Shown: positions 44,047-52,867, counted from the stretch's first letter. The stretch is DNA of 64,000 bases from Streptomyces sp. NBC_01471 (GCF_041438865.1 NZ_CP109450.1:4857001-4921000); one strand, 5' to 3'. Made by a program: numbers and translations. Notes: a model not told the origin generated them from the sequence alone.

Positions 44047-44928
44047 TCACTGCTCCAGGGTCAGCCCCTTGCGCAGCTTCACCAGGGTGCGCGACAGCAG
44101 CCGCGACACGTGCATCTGCGAGATGCCCAGCTCTTCGCCGATCTCCGACTGCGTCATGTTGGCGACGAAGCGCAGCGACAGGATCTGCCGGTCGCGCGAG
44201 GGCAGCCCGGCTATGAGCGGCTTGAGCGACTCGATGTACTCGACGCCTTCGAGGTCGTGGTCCTCGTAGCCGATCCGGTCGGCCAGCGCGCCCTCGGAGT
44301 CGTCCTCCTCGGGCTGGGCGTCGAGCGAGCTCGCGGTGTACGCGTTGCTCGCCGCCATCCCCTCGACGACCTCTTCCTTGGTCAGGTCGAGGCGCGCGGC
44401 GAGCTCCGCCACGGTCGGGGAGCGGTCGAGCTGCTGGGCGAGCTCGTCGCCGGCCTTGGCGAGGTCGAGACGGAGCTCCTGGAGACGGCGCGGCACCCGC
44501 ACCGACCAGGACGTGTCACGGAAGAAACGCTTGATCTCGCCGATGATCGTCGGCATCGCGAACGTGGGGAATTCCACGCCCCTGCTGAGCTCGAAGCGGT
44601 CTATCGCCTTGATCAGGCCGATCGTGCCGACCTGGATGATGTCCTCCATCGGTTCGCTGCGCGAGCGGAACCGGGAGGCGGCGAACTTGACCAGGGCCAG
44701 GTTGAGCTCGACGAGCGTGTTGCGGACATACGCGTACTCGTGGGTGCCCTCTTCGAGGGACTCCAGACGCGCGAAGAGGGTCTTCGACAGGGCCCTGGCG
44801 TCCAGCGGCCCCACTTCGGCGTACGGCGGAATCTCAGGAAAATCCTCGATTCCGGAGTCAATCCGGTGGGGCGGGGTAGGCCGTGCAGTCGACGCATCGC
44901 TGCGGGATTCGTCGAGCCGGGGTGACAT
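44047..44928 (-). CDS. SigB/SigF-family RNA polymerase sigma factor (SigI-like)
   Basis: 293 aa from ATG 44928, with GGAGG 5 nt before; an ATG eight codons earlier lacks a site. Region 2 is at about 70-130 (PMEDIIQVGTIGLIKAIDRFE; core binding and -10 recognition; FPTFAMPTIIGEIKRFFRD), region 3 at about 140-190, and region 4 HTH near the end (MTQSEIGEELGISQMHVSRLLSRTLVKLRKG). This is the stress/development sigma class of Streptomyces (sigB, sigF, sigG, sigH, sigI and others), kept inactive by HATPase anti-sigma factors. It is divergent from an anti-anti-sigma gene and an anti-sigma gene, which match the sigI locus layout known in S. coelicolor. Confidence 0.93.
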   Translation of the reverse strand: MSPRLDESRSDASTARPTPPHRIDSGIEDFPEIPPYAEVGPLDARALSKTLFARLESLEEGTHEYAYVRNTLVELNLALVKFAASRFRSRSEPMEDIIQVGTIGLIKAIDRFELSRGVEFPTFAMPTIIGEIKRFFRDTSWSVRVPRRLQELRLDLAKAGDELAQQLDRSPTVAELAARLDLTKEEVVEGMAASNAYTASSLDAQPEEDDSEGALADRIGYEDHDLEGVEYIESLKPLIAGLPSRDRQILSLRFVANMTQSEIGEELGISQMHVSRLLSRTLVKLRKGLTLEQ

Positions 44929-45175
44929 GGTGTCCTCCATGGTTCTCGGCATATGGCTGCCGATGCCTGTGTTCTGCGGTGTAGCGGCGCCTCCGAAGCC
45001 GGCCGTGTTCGAATGTGTCGCTACTACCCCTATCGGCTCGCGATGGACAAGCGCAAGTGTTAAATGTCCGTATTATTGCGGTTCGTTGGGGTTGTTCGGC
45101 TACCGGTCGGCGTGTGAAAGGCGTAGTCTTCGTCGCACGTCAGCGACATCTCCAACACGGCGAAGAGGGACGGAC

Positions 45176-45544
45176 ATGGACCGCGGGACGGTCGGCAGCA
45201 CGAACCGGGGCCGGCTTCGGGTCGAAGTCAGGTCCGTGGGCCGGAGTGAGGTCGTGACTCCGGCGGGTGAGCTTGATCACCACACTGCCGAATTGCTGAG
45301 TGAGCCGCTGGACAAGGCGCTGGAGCAGGGCCGGTCGCGACTGGTCATCGACTGCTCCCAGCTGGAATTCTGTGACTCGACCGGACTCAATGTGCTCCTC
45401 GGGGCCCGCCTCAAGGCGGAGGCCGCCGGGGGTGGCGTGCATCTGGCCGGGATGCTTCCCGTGGTGGCCAGGGTGTTCGAGATCACAGGCGCCGAGGCGG
45501 TCTTCACCGTGCACGATTGTCTCGAAGACGCGCTGCGCGACTGA
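45176..45544 (+). CDS. STAS-domain anti-sigma factor antagonist
   Basis: 122 aa from ATG 45176 (AGAGGGA 5 nt before). STAS fold: SEVVTPAGELDHHTAELLSEPL, then LVIDCSQLEFCDSTGLNVLLGARL with the phosphorylatable Ser of the DSTGL motif (about 66), and GGGVHLAGMLPVVARVFEITGAE. In the partner-switching scheme, dephosphorylated antagonist binds the anti-sigma kinase and frees the sigma factor. The anti-sigma gene follows at 45661 and the sigma gene is divergent, so the three form one module. Confidence 0.93.
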   Translation: MDRGTVGSTNRGRLRVEVRSVGRSEVVTPAGELDHHTAELLSEPLDKALEQGRSRLVIDCSQLEFCDSTGLNVLLGARLKAEAAGGGVHLAGMLPVVARVFEITGAEAVFTVHDCLEDALRD

Positions 45545-45660
45545 TCCGCACACTCTGTTGAAAGAAATGAGTGTTGTCACCATTAGGCAGGGCAGGAGTC
45601 CCTCCGCAATCTCTGTACCGCTGACTTTCTGAACTGGTGAATCGGTGAGGTGAAGCGCTG

Positions 45661-46152
45661 ATGAGCACCACCCGGCAGCAGCCGCCGGGGGACCTCGGTC
45701 CCGAGCGCGACGGCGCCGGACCAGCCTCTACCGTGTCCGCCGAAGGCCGCAGTCGCACGCTCTCCCTGCTGAGCGCGAGCGGCATTGTTCCGCTGGCGCG
45801 TGATTTCACGCGCCAGGCGCTCTACGACTGGGCCTGGCTGCCCGCCGAGAGCGCCGACCGCCGTGCCGCGGCGGAGGACGTCCTGCTGGTCGTGTCCGAG
45901 CTGGTCACCAACGCGTGCCTGCACGCCGAGGGCCCCGAGGAACTCCGCGTCTCGTACGGGCAGAAAGTGCTCCGTCTTGAGGTCGTCGACCGCGGCGCGG
46001 GCCAGCCCGCACCGCGCAGCCCGCACCGCGCGGGCCGGCCCGGCGGCCACGGCATGTTCATCGTGGAGCGGCTCTGCCTCGACTGGGGCGTGGTCCGCAC
46101 GCCGGGCACACCCGGCAAGATGGTCTGGGCCGAGCTGGCCGCGCCGGCCTGA
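45661..46152 (+). CDS. HATPase-domain anti-sigma factor (RsbW/SpoIIAB-like serine kinase)
   Basis: 163 aa from ATG 45661 with GAGGTG about 8 nt upstream. The GHKL ATP-binding fold shows N-box VVSELVTNACLHAEGPEELRV text (about 78-95), G1 LEVVDRGAGQPAP and G2 GRPGGHGMFIVERLCLDWGV. These kinases phosphorylate the STAS antagonist and bind the sigma factor. The first 35 residues are a disordered Gly/Pro extension. A double hairpin terminator follows. Expected partners are the adjacent STAS protein and the divergent sigma factor. Confidence 0.92.
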   Translation: MSTTRQQPPGDLGPERDGAGPASTVSAEGRSRTLSLLSASGIVPLARDFTRQALYDWAWLPAESADRRAAAEDVLLVVSELVTNACLHAEGPEELRVSYGQKVLRLEVVDRGAGQPAPRSPHRAGRPGGHGMFIVERLCLDWGVVRTPGTPGKMVWAELAAPA

Positions 46153-46231
46153 TCCGCCGGCCGCATCGGCCTGGTCCGCCCTGATCCGCGCGAGGCTCCT
46201 GGAACCCGGCGCGACGACGGATGCGGCGGGC

Positions 46232-46255
46232 GCCGACGGGGCCCCGCCCGTCGGC
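46232..46255 (+). terminator. First terminator after the anti-sigma gene
   Basis: GCCGACGGG (46232-46240) with CCCGTCGGC (46247-46255), short loop. Confidence 0.7.
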
Positions 46256-46283
46256 CTGTTCCCCTCTTTCCCCTCTTCCCCCT

Positions 46284-46309
46284 GAGCGCACCGATCCGGT
46301 GCGCTCTTT
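46284..46309 (+). terminator. Intrinsic terminator with T-run after the anti-sigma gene
   Basis: GAGCGCACCG (46284-46293), loop ATC, CGGTGCGCTC (46297-46306), then TTT: the most classical rho-independent terminator in the window. Confidence 0.88.
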
Positions 46310-46404
46310 GTCTTCCCTCGGCAAGGGCTCCGGCGTACCTTGAGCGCCCAATCTGATGTGTCGTCAGTTACTCAGCGGCGGCATCCGGCATAAGGGGTTT
46401 CGAG

Positions 46405-47139
46405 GTGTCGTACCAGAAGCGGACAGCGTTTGCGCTGGCGGCGGCCGTCGCGGGCTCGGTGGTGCTGATGACCGCACCGGCAGCCCAGGCCGACGTGGTG
46501 GACGTCAACTACCAGTGCAAAACGCCGATCGGTAACAAGGGAGCCGTCTCGCCCATCGACATCAAGGGCGTGAAGAGCGGCAGTGGCTACACCCTGACCA
46601 TGTCCTTCCAGAAGGGTGTCTCGTCCAGCCCCGTCGAACTGGGCAAGGGCGCCATGAAGCCCAGCGCGCTCATCAAGCTGGGCGGCGCGGAGAGCGGGAC
46701 CGTACCGGTCTCGGGAGCGACCAACTCGGCGGCCATACCCGCCAACTCGCCCATCAAGATCAGCGACCTGTCGGGCACCTACACGCCCAAGAAGAGCGGC
46801 AAGGTCACCCTCACCGCGTCGACGCTGACCATCAAGGCGCTCGGCACGACGACCACCTGCACCCCGTCCAACAACCCCAAGCCGTCGCTGGAACTGACGG
46901 TCGCCGGATCGGGCGGCGGCGGCACGAGCGGGGGCAGCGGCTCCACGGGAGGCGGCTCCACCGGCGGGGGCGGTACGAGCGGCGGCTCGGGTACGTCGCA
47001 GAGCACCTCGGGCGGCAGTCTGCCGAAGACCGGCCCGCTCGACTCCACCATGGCCCTCGGAACGCTCGGCGGAACCGTGCTGCTCAGCGGGGCCGCGGGG
47101 GTGCTCTGGCTGACCCGGCGGGGCCAGCGGTCCGCCTGA
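46405..47139 (+). CDS. Secreted, sortase-anchored surface protein (LPKTG)
   Basis: 244 aa from GTG 46405 (AAGGGG 6 nt before). Signal peptide 1-29 (AFALAAAVAGSVVLM...AAQAD). One beta-rich domain (about 30-165) begins VDVNYQCKTPIGNKGAVSPIDI and ends LTIKALGTTTTCTPSNN, with two Cys probably forming a disulfide. A Gly/Ser linker leads to the C-terminal sorting signal LPKTG (about 210), a hydrophobic helix (GTLGGTVLLSGAAGVLWL) and RRGQRSA. It should be cross-linked to peptidoglycan by a sortase. The domain is clearly homologous to the second domain of the last gene of this run (49407-50813). Function unknown. Confidence 0.88.
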   Translation: MSYQKRTAFALAAAVAGSVVLMTAPAAQADVVDVNYQCKTPIGNKGAVSPIDIKGVKSGSGYTLTMSFQKGVSSSPVELGKGAMKPSALIKLGGAESGTVPVSGATNSAAIPANSPIKISDLSGTYTPKKSGKVTLTASTLTIKALGTTTTCTPSNNPKPSLELTVAGSGGGGTSGGSGSTGGGSTGGGGTSGGSGTSQSTSGGSLPKTGPLDSTMALGTLGGTVLLSGAAGVLWLTRRGQRSA

Positions 47140-47185
47140 CACCCCGGGAACAGGGAGGCGGTTCCAAGCAACAGGGAGTTCTCTC

Positions 47186-48259
47186 ATGCTCACGCGCACC
47201 ATCCGTTCCGCCGTGCTCACGGCCGCCGTACTGCTCTGCTCCGCCGCGCCCGCGCTCGTACCCGCGTCCGCGGCGGAGCCGGCGGCCGGTGGACCGGGCT
47301 GGACGGCGGCGCCCGCGTCCGGCGGGGGCTCCAGGCCCAGCGCCGACGGCCGTCCGTACTTCTACCTGGAGGGCGCACCGGGGACCGTCCTGGAGGACAC
47401 CCTGGCGCTGACCAATCCGGGGAAGAAGTCCGTGACAGTGCGGCTGCGGGGGGCCGAGGCGGAGAACACGGCGTCCGGCGGGTCCGCGCTCCGCACCACG
47501 GACACCACCTGGATCACCCCGGCCGCCCGCACGGTGAAGGTCCCGGCGCGCACCAGCGCCCGGGTCCCCTTCAGCGTCACGGTCCCGGCCACCGCGGAAC
47601 CGGGCGACCACCCCGCCGCGATCGTGGCGGCGTCCGGCGGGCGCGAGACCGGGGTGCGGGTGCAGCTGCGGGTGAGCGGACCGACGCTCTCGGCGCTGAC
47701 CGTCGAGGACGTCCGGGTCGACAAGGGCCCGGGGCTGATCCACTACACGCTGGTGAACCGCGGCAACACCGCCCTCACCCCGCACCTCGAAGTGCGCACG
47801 GACGGCCTCATCAGCGGCGATCACCACATCGCCGGGCGCACGCTGCCGGTGGAACTGCTGCCCGGACATCGCGTACGCCTCACGGTCAAGTGGCCGCATC
47901 CGCCGGTGCTCGATTCGGCGGCCGTGCATCTGGCGGTGACGGCCGGGGGCGGAGCACGCGGGACGGGGTCCGCTTCGGCGGTGTTCGTGCCGTGGTGGCG
48001 CGTGGCCGGGCTCGCGGGGCTGGTGCTCGCCGGTACGGGCGGCTGGTTCGCCGTACGGCGCAGACGTGCCCGGGGAACGGGAGCAGGGACGGGAGCAGGG
48101 ACGGGAACGGGCGCCGGACCGGGCCCGTATCCGAGCGACAACAGCAGGAACAGCAGCGGTGACAGCACCGAGAACAGCGGCAGTACGCGCAGTACCGACA
48201 GCACCGACAGCACCGAAAGCACCGACAGCGAACCGGCGACGGCGGGAGCGGCAACGTGA
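47186..48259 (+). CDS. Membrane-anchored DUF916-like extracellular protein
   Basis: 357 aa. Signal peptide 1-30 (LTAAVLLCSAAPALVPASA). An Ig-like domain around 50-165 resembles the peptidoglycan-binding part of DUF916 (WxL-operon) proteins: RPYFYLEGAPGTVLEDTLALTNPG, VPFSVTVPATAEPGDHPAAIV; a second beta domain follows (LSALTVEDVRVDKGPG...). A transmembrane helix is at about 272-292 (WRVAGLAGLVLAGTGGWFAV), then a basic stop and a Thr/Ser/Asp-repeat cytoplasmic tail (TDSTDSTESTDSE). Overlaps the next gene by 4 nt. It probably organises the surface proteins on either side; inference from WxL systems. Confidence 0.82.
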   Translation: MLTRTIRSAVLTAAVLLCSAAPALVPASAAEPAAGGPGWTAAPASGGGSRPSADGRPYFYLEGAPGTVLEDTLALTNPGKKSVTVRLRGAEAENTASGGSALRTTDTTWITPAARTVKVPARTSARVPFSVTVPATAEPGDHPAAIVAASGGRETGVRVQLRVSGPTLSALTVEDVRVDKGPGLIHYTLVNRGNTALTPHLEVRTDGLISGDHHIAGRTLPVELLPGHRVRLTVKWPHPPVLDSAAVHLAVTAGGGARGTGSASAVFVPWWRVAGLAGLVLAGTGGWFAVRRRRARGTGAGTGAGTGTGAGPGPYPSDNSRNSSGDSTENSGSTRSTDSTDSTESTDSEPATAGAAT

Positions 48260-49410
48260 AGATCGAACCCGCCCGGTGGCTGCGGGCCTTCGGGAGCTGG
48301 GGTGCGGCCCTGGCCTTCCTCCTGGCGCTCCTCCCCGCTCTCGTCCTGGCCCCGGCCACCGGCGCCGCGGCAGCGGGCAAGCCCGGTGCCACGCTCTCCC
48401 AGCAGCAGGCCGGCAAGGGCGGCGACATCACGGTCAAGGGCGCGGGCTGGCGCCCCGACGCGCTGCTCATGCTGCTGATCTGCGGTCAGGCCACCCCGGC
48501 CCGCGGGGTGATCGGCGGCACCAACGCCTGCGCCAACTCCGAAGGACGCGCCGTCACCACCGACTCCAAGGGCGGCTTCAGCAAGAAGCTGCCGGTCGCC
48601 GAGCCGCCCAAACCCTGCCCGTGCGTGGTGCACATCGCGACGGTGACCGGTGAACAGGCCGCCACCGACGTCGTGTTCAAGGTCGCGGGCCACCCGGTCG
48701 CCGCCCTGCCGAAGCCCCCGCCGGGCGGCCGGCTGGCGGTCCTGTCCGACGCCCGCCTCGAAGGGTCGAGCGGAGTCCTCACCTGGTTCGGGGCGCCGCC
48801 CGGCCGGACCATCGTCTTCACCGTGGGCAATCTCGGCTCGACGCCCGTCAAGGACCCGCTCTTCTCCCTCGGCACCTCGCACGGCGTGTTCGCCCCGCAG
48901 TGGGAGGACCGGCAGTGGCACGGCACGGTCGCACCCGGCAAGAAGGCGCAGATCAGACTGGACGCCGAACTGTCGGCGGGCGCCCACGGCGACTACCAGG
49001 TCGCGGTGAAGTACGCCGGCAAAGTGCTGGTCGAGCAGCCTTGGGGGGTGGGGCGCCCGTGGGGCGTCACGTTCTTCTGGCTGCTGCTGTGCGTGGTCGT
49101 ACCGGCCGCCGTGTTCCGTATCGGCATGGCGGTCGTCGACAAGATCAGGCCGCGGAGCGCACGCGGTACGGCCGGTGGCGCCGGCCGCCGCCGGAACGCG
49201 CTGCTGCCCGGACCCACCGTGAGAAGGCCCGCGTTCCGCAGGCCCGAGCGGGCGGCGTCGCCGCCCGGTGACGGGCCGCACCCCTCGACGACCACGGTTC
49301 TGCCGTGGTTCACCCCGGACACCGCACCGTCTGAGAAGTACCCGTCTGAGAAGTACCCGTCTGAGAACCACCCGGCCGAGAAGCACCCGACGACGAAGGG
49401 AAACTCGTGA
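48256..49410 (+). CDS. Membrane-anchored protein with neocarzinostatin-like Ig fold
   Basis: 384 aa from GTG 48256 overlapping the previous stop (GTGA). N-terminal signal helix (LAFLLALLPALVLAPATGAAA), an Ig-like domain (about 42-150: TLSQQQAGKGGDITVKGAGWRPDA..., four Cys arranged C-C and CPC) that looks like neocarzinostatin-family domains, a second beta domain (about 160-270: VFTVGNLGSTPVKDPLFSLG), a membrane helix (about 278-300: VTFFWLLLCVVVPAAVF), then a basic tail ending in pentapeptide repeats PSEKY-PSEKY-PSENH-PAEKH. Co-transcribed with the flanking surface genes. Family assignment is tentative; role unknown. Confidence 0.75.
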   Translation: MKIEPARWLRAFGSWGAALAFLLALLPALVLAPATGAAAAGKPGATLSQQQAGKGGDITVKGAGWRPDALLMLLICGQATPARGVIGGTNACANSEGRAVTTDSKGGFSKKLPVAEPPKPCPCVVHIATVTGEQAATDVVFKVAGHPVAALPKPPPGGRLAVLSDARLEGSSGVLTWFGAPPGRTIVFTVGNLGSTPVKDPLFSLGTSHGVFAPQWEDRQWHGTVAPGKKAQIRLDAELSAGAHGDYQVAVKYAGKVLVEQPWGVGRPWGVTFFWLLLCVVVPAAVFRIGMAVVDKIRPRSARGTAGGAGRRRNALLPGPTVRRPAFRRPERAASPPGDGPHPSTTTVLPWFTPDTAPSEKYPSEKYPSENHPAEKHPTTKGNS

Positions 49411-50813
49411 TCAGACAACGGAGGATGAGCGCGGCAGGATTCGCGCTGATGCTCGGCGGTGCGGGGATCATGCTGGCCGCGGGCCCCGCCCAGGCCGCGG
49501 ACGTCTCGTACAAGACCGAGTGCATACCGCCCGCGATTTCCGGCCTGCCGCCCATCGAGGGCACCACCCAGGTGGCGATCACGGCGCCCGCCACGGCGAA
49601 GGTGGGCGACGAGGTCGACGTCGTGTGGAAGACGGTCTCGGCCGCCTCCAAGAACCCCGACATCCTCGACCTGGACGCCAACACCGTGCAGCCGACCGGC
49701 ACGGTCAAGGTGGCCGGGGCGCAGACCGCGGATCTGGCCGTGCAGGGACCCCGCACGAACCCGCCCATCGCCAAGGGCAGCCCGATGATCCTCTCCGACA
49801 TGACGGCCAAGCTGAAACTGACCAAGGCCGGTGACGTCACACTGACGGCCGACAAGTACAACATCAACGTCAGCAAGCCGATCTCCACGGACACCAAGTG
49901 CTCCCCCAAGGAGACGGTGAAGTCGTCGGCCACCATCAAGGTGACGGACGGCGGCGGCACCACCACCGGCGGCACCACCACCGGCGGTACGACGGCCGGT
50001 ACGACCACGGGGGGAACGACCACCGGTGGCACGACGGCCGGGACCACCACCGGCGGCACCACCACCGGCGGAACGACTGCCGGTACGACCACGGGGGGCA
50101 CGAGCACCGGTGGGACCACCACGGGCGGTGCCACCACGGGCGGCACCGGGGGAGGGACCGACTTCCCCGGCAAGGAGGTCTCCGTCGCCTACGCCTGCAA
50201 GACGCCCATCGGCAACAAGAACGCCACATCGCCGGTGAAGATCAGCGCGAAGAAGAGCGGCGGGGACTACGGGCTCACCGTGAAGTTCAGCAAGTCCGTG
50301 ATGGACAGCCCGGCCGACATCCCCGCCGGTTCGGTCGTCCCGTCCATGGAGGTCAAGCTCGGCGACTCCGACAAGGGCACGGTCCATGTGGCGGGTCCGG
50401 CCAACAAGTCGGCCATCAAGTCGGGTGCGCCCATCGAGATCCCCGACCTCACCGGCACCTACAAGCCGGGCGCCGACGGCAGGACGACGCTCAGCCCCGG
50501 CGTGCTGACGGTCAAGGCGCTCGGTACGACCACCACCTGCACCCCGCCGGCGAACGTCGCCGTCTCGCTGGAACTCGACACGTCGGCCCAGCCGGGCGGC
50601 GCGTCGGGCGGCACGTCGACCGGCGGTACCACCGGCGGTACGGCGACGGGCGGCACGGGCGGCACCAGCACCAGCGGTGGTGGCCTCGCCGAGACCGGTG
50701 CGAGTGACAACGGCGGCCTGCGGGCGCTCGGCCTGGTGGCCGGCACGGTGATCCTGCTGGGCGGCGCGGTGTTCACCTTCACCCCGTGGAGGAGGCTGCG
50801 CGGCACCCGCTGA
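49407..50813 (+). CDS. Large sortase-anchored surface protein with two domains and a Thr/Gly repeat linker (LAETG)
   Basis: 468 aa from GTG 49407 (4-nt overlap, GTGA). Signal peptide 1-30 (GFALMLGGAGIMLAAGPAQAAD). Domain 1 (about 32-185) has two Cys; a linker of TTGG/TTAG repeats (about 187-248) follows; domain 2 (about 255-390) begins VAYACKTPIGNKNATSPVKI and is a paralogue of the whole 46405-47139 product. Another Gly/Thr linker leads to LAETG (about 432), a hydrophobic helix and WRRLRGTR. LAXTG is the class E sortase signal common in Streptomyces. It should be displayed on the cell wall; ligand unknown. Confidence 0.88.
   Translation: MIRQRRMSAAGFALMLGGAGIMLAAGPAQAADVSYKTECIPPAISGLPPIEGTTQVAITAPATAKVGDEVDVVWKTVSAASKNPDILDLDANTVQPTGTVKVAGAQTADLAVQGPRTNPPIAKGSPMILSDMTAKLKLTKAGDVTLTADKYNINVSKPISTDTKCSPKETVKSSATIKVTDGGGTTTGGTTTGGTTAGTTTGGTTTGGTTAGTTTGGTTTGGTTAGTTTGGTSTGGTTTGGATTGGTGGGTDFPGKEVSVAYACKTPIGNKNATSPVKISAKKSGGDYGLTVKFSKSVMDSPADIPAGSVVPSMEVKLGDSDKGTVHVAGPANKSAIKSGAPIEIPDLTGTYKPGADGRTTLSPGVLTVKALGTTTTCTPPANVAVSLELDTSAQPGGASGGTSTGGTTGGTATGGTGGTSTSGGGLAETGASDNGGLRALGLVAGTVILLGGAVFTFTPWRRLRGTR
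49954..50158 (+). repeat. GGCACCACCACCGGC-type tandem repeat inside the surface-protein gene
   Basis: About twelve diverged copies of a 15- to 18-nt unit encoding GGTTT/TTAG. In-frame copy-number change would alter linker length. Confidence 0.85.
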
Positions 50814-50852
50814 CGTACGGGACCGGGCCCCTGAGCCCCCGTCGTTCAGCGC

Positions 50853-50905
50853 GTACGGGACAGGCCCCGCCGCACCTGACCGGTGCGGCGGGGCCTGTCC
50901 CGTAC
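50853..50905. terminator. 24-bp perfect hairpin, bidirectional terminator
   Basis: Bases 50853-50876 (starting GTACGGGACAGGCCCC) are exactly complementary to 50882-50905, 5-nt loop. The longest simple terminator stem in the window, between converging surface-protein and POT-transporter genes. Confidence 0.93.
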
Positions 50906-50922
50906 AGCAGGGTCCGACCGCG

Positions 50923-52404
50923 TCAGCGGACGTCGCCCATGAGCTCCTTGACCTTGCCGCGGTACATCCAGACCGCTATGGCCGCGACGACCGCGAGCGC
51001 CGCTTCGAGGCCGACCATGCCGGACTTGTTGAGGTTCACACCCGAGAGCGACATCAGGCTGGTGACGCAGTCACCGGCCGTGACGGCGAGGAACCACACA
51101 CCCATCATCTGGCTCGCGTACTTCGCCGGAGCCATCTTCGTGGTCACCGAGAGGCCGACCGGGGAGAGGCAGAGCTCACCGACGGTCTGGACGAAGTAGA
51201 TCGCCACCAGCCACATCGGGCTGACCCGCGAGCCGTCCGTCGTCGACATCAGCGGCAGCATGAAGACGAAGAAGGAGACGCCGATCAGGAAGAGACCCGA
51301 CACGAACTTGACGACCGTGGTCGGCTCCTTGCCCCTCTTGTTGAGAGCCAGCCAGATCCAGGCGACGACCGGGGCCAGCGCCATGACGAAGACCGGGTTC
51401 ACCGACTGGTACCAGGACGTCGGGAAGTGGAAGCCGAGCAGGCTGTTCGTCGTGGAGTTCTCGCCGAAGAGCGACATCGTGGAGCCGCCCTGGTCGTAGA
51501 TCATCCAGAAGACGGCCGCGGCCACGAAGAACCAGATGTACCCGGAGATCTTCTTCTGTTCGAGGCCGGACAGCTCCCGGTCGCGCTTCATGCGCACCAG
51601 GACACCGATCGGGATGAGCAGACCGAGCACGGTGATCGGGTAGAGCGCCCAGTTCTGGGTGAAGGCGCCGCTGAAGACGACTATGCCGTAGAAGACCGCG
51701 GCGATGATCAGGCAGATCAGGCCCTTGGTCAGGACCGAGCTGCGCTCCTGAGCCGACAGGGGCTTCGGGACGATGCTGCTGCGCTCGCTCAGGTGGCGGG
51801 TGCCGATGAGGAACTGGATCAGGCCGAGCGCCATGCCGACCGCGGCGAGGGCGAAGCCGAGGTGCCAGTTGACGTTCTCGCCGACGGTGCCGATGACCAG
51901 CGGCGCGAAGAACGACCCGATGTTGATGCCCATGTAGAAGACGGTGAAGCCACCGTCGCGGCGCGGGTCGTCCGGGCCCTTGTACAGGTGCCCGACCATC
52001 GTCGAGATGTTGGCCTTCAGCAGTCCGGAACCGAAGGCGACGAGCGCCAGACCCGCGAAGAACGAGCCCGTGCCGGGCAGTGCGAGTGTGAGATGCCCGA
52101 CCATGATGACCGAGGCCGCGATGGTGACCGTCTTGCGGGCCCCCCAGACACGGTCGCCGAACCAGCCGCCCGGCATGGTGAGCAGATAGACCATCGCCAG
52201 GTAGATCGAGTAGATCGCCGTGGCGGTGGCCGCGCTCAGGTGCGGACCCTCGCCGGACACCAGGTACAGCGGGAGCAGAGCCCTCATGCCGTAGAAGCTG
52301 AAACGCTCCCACATCTCCGTCATGAAGAGCGGGGCCAGGCCGCGGGGGTGGCCGAAGAAGGTCTTTTCCGGGGTGTCCGGAGCCTTCGTCAGGCTTGACG
52401 CCAT
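50923..52404 (-). CDS. POT/PTR-family proton-coupled oligopeptide transporter
   Basis: 493 aa with about 12-14 helices. ATG 52404 has AGGAA 5 nt before. The POT N-terminal signature is seen: FMTEMWERFSFYGMRALLPLYL (with the ExxERFxYY-like proton-coupling motif at about 32-42), GGWFGDRVWG, and the second POT signature FTVFYMGINIGSFFAPLV near 145. Imports di- and tripeptides with protons. A 463-nt divergent region separates it from the two-component system, which could be its regulator, though there is no direct evidence. Confidence 0.95.
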   Translation of the reverse strand: MASSLTKAPDTPEKTFFGHPRGLAPLFMTEMWERFSFYGMRALLPLYLVSGEGPHLSAATATAIYSIYLAMVYLLTMPGGWFGDRVWGARKTVTIAASVIMVGHLTLALPGTGSFFAGLALVAFGSGLLKANISTMVGHLYKGPDDPRRDGGFTVFYMGINIGSFFAPLVIGTVGENVNWHLGFALAAVGMALGLIQFLIGTRHLSERSSIVPKPLSAQERSSVLTKGLICLIIAAVFYGIVVFSGAFTQNWALYPITVLGLLIPIGVLVRMKRDRELSGLEQKKISGYIWFFVAAAVFWMIYDQGGSTMSLFGENSTTNSLLGFHFPTSWYQSVNPVFVMALAPVVAWIWLALNKRGKEPTTVVKFVSGLFLIGVSFFVFMLPLMSTTDGSRVSPMWLVAIYFVQTVGELCLSPVGLSVTTKMAPAKYASQMMGVWFLAVTAGDCVTSLMSLSGVNLNKSGMVGLEAALAVVAAIAVWMYRGKVKELMGDVR

Positions 52405-52867
52405 GGTCGTTCCTTGCTTTTCGGGACGCGTCCGGGATCGGTGACGCGCCCGGTGGGGGGTGGCCGGCACCGGCATGGTCCGTCCCCGCCCCACGCCTGA
52501 GGGGGCCAGCCGGATGGGTTCCGTACCGAAGGGGGAGACCGCACAGGGATCCACGCTCCGCGCGCTACCTCGCACACGGGGCCCGGCCGCTAGGTCATTC
52601 ACTGTCCACGCGGCCGGGAGGACCGCGCACAGAGTAAGAGGGTCTTTGCCGCATCATGGCAGGCCAAAGAGCCCCAAGTACTGCTACAGGCGTATCGCCA
52701 CCATAAAGAGGCAGCTGCGGCATTTGAAAGGGGTTGAGACATGGATCACAGGTGAATGCCGGAACCAGCCACTGTATTCGAAGGTAACAATCCGCATTGC
52801 CACCCAGAGCCGCAGCCCTTCGCGATCACCTCACGAGCACGACCCGTCGCGGTCTACCATCACCTTC
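52405..52867. promoter_or_regulatory. Divergent intergenic region between the POT transporter and the response regulator
   Basis: 463 nt without a supported gene. It must contain both promoters. On the right, TACCAT at 52855-52860 is a -10 candidate 7 nt before the response regulator ATG. An AT-richer segment around 52690-52800 is the least GC-rich part. No clear inverted repeat was found. Confidence 0.45.

Noticed and set aside
45024-45029. GGGTAG on the minus strand as a SigB-type -10 for the sigma gene
   Set aside because: No GNNT element at 14-16 nt upstream, and the last base differs from GGGTAC/T.
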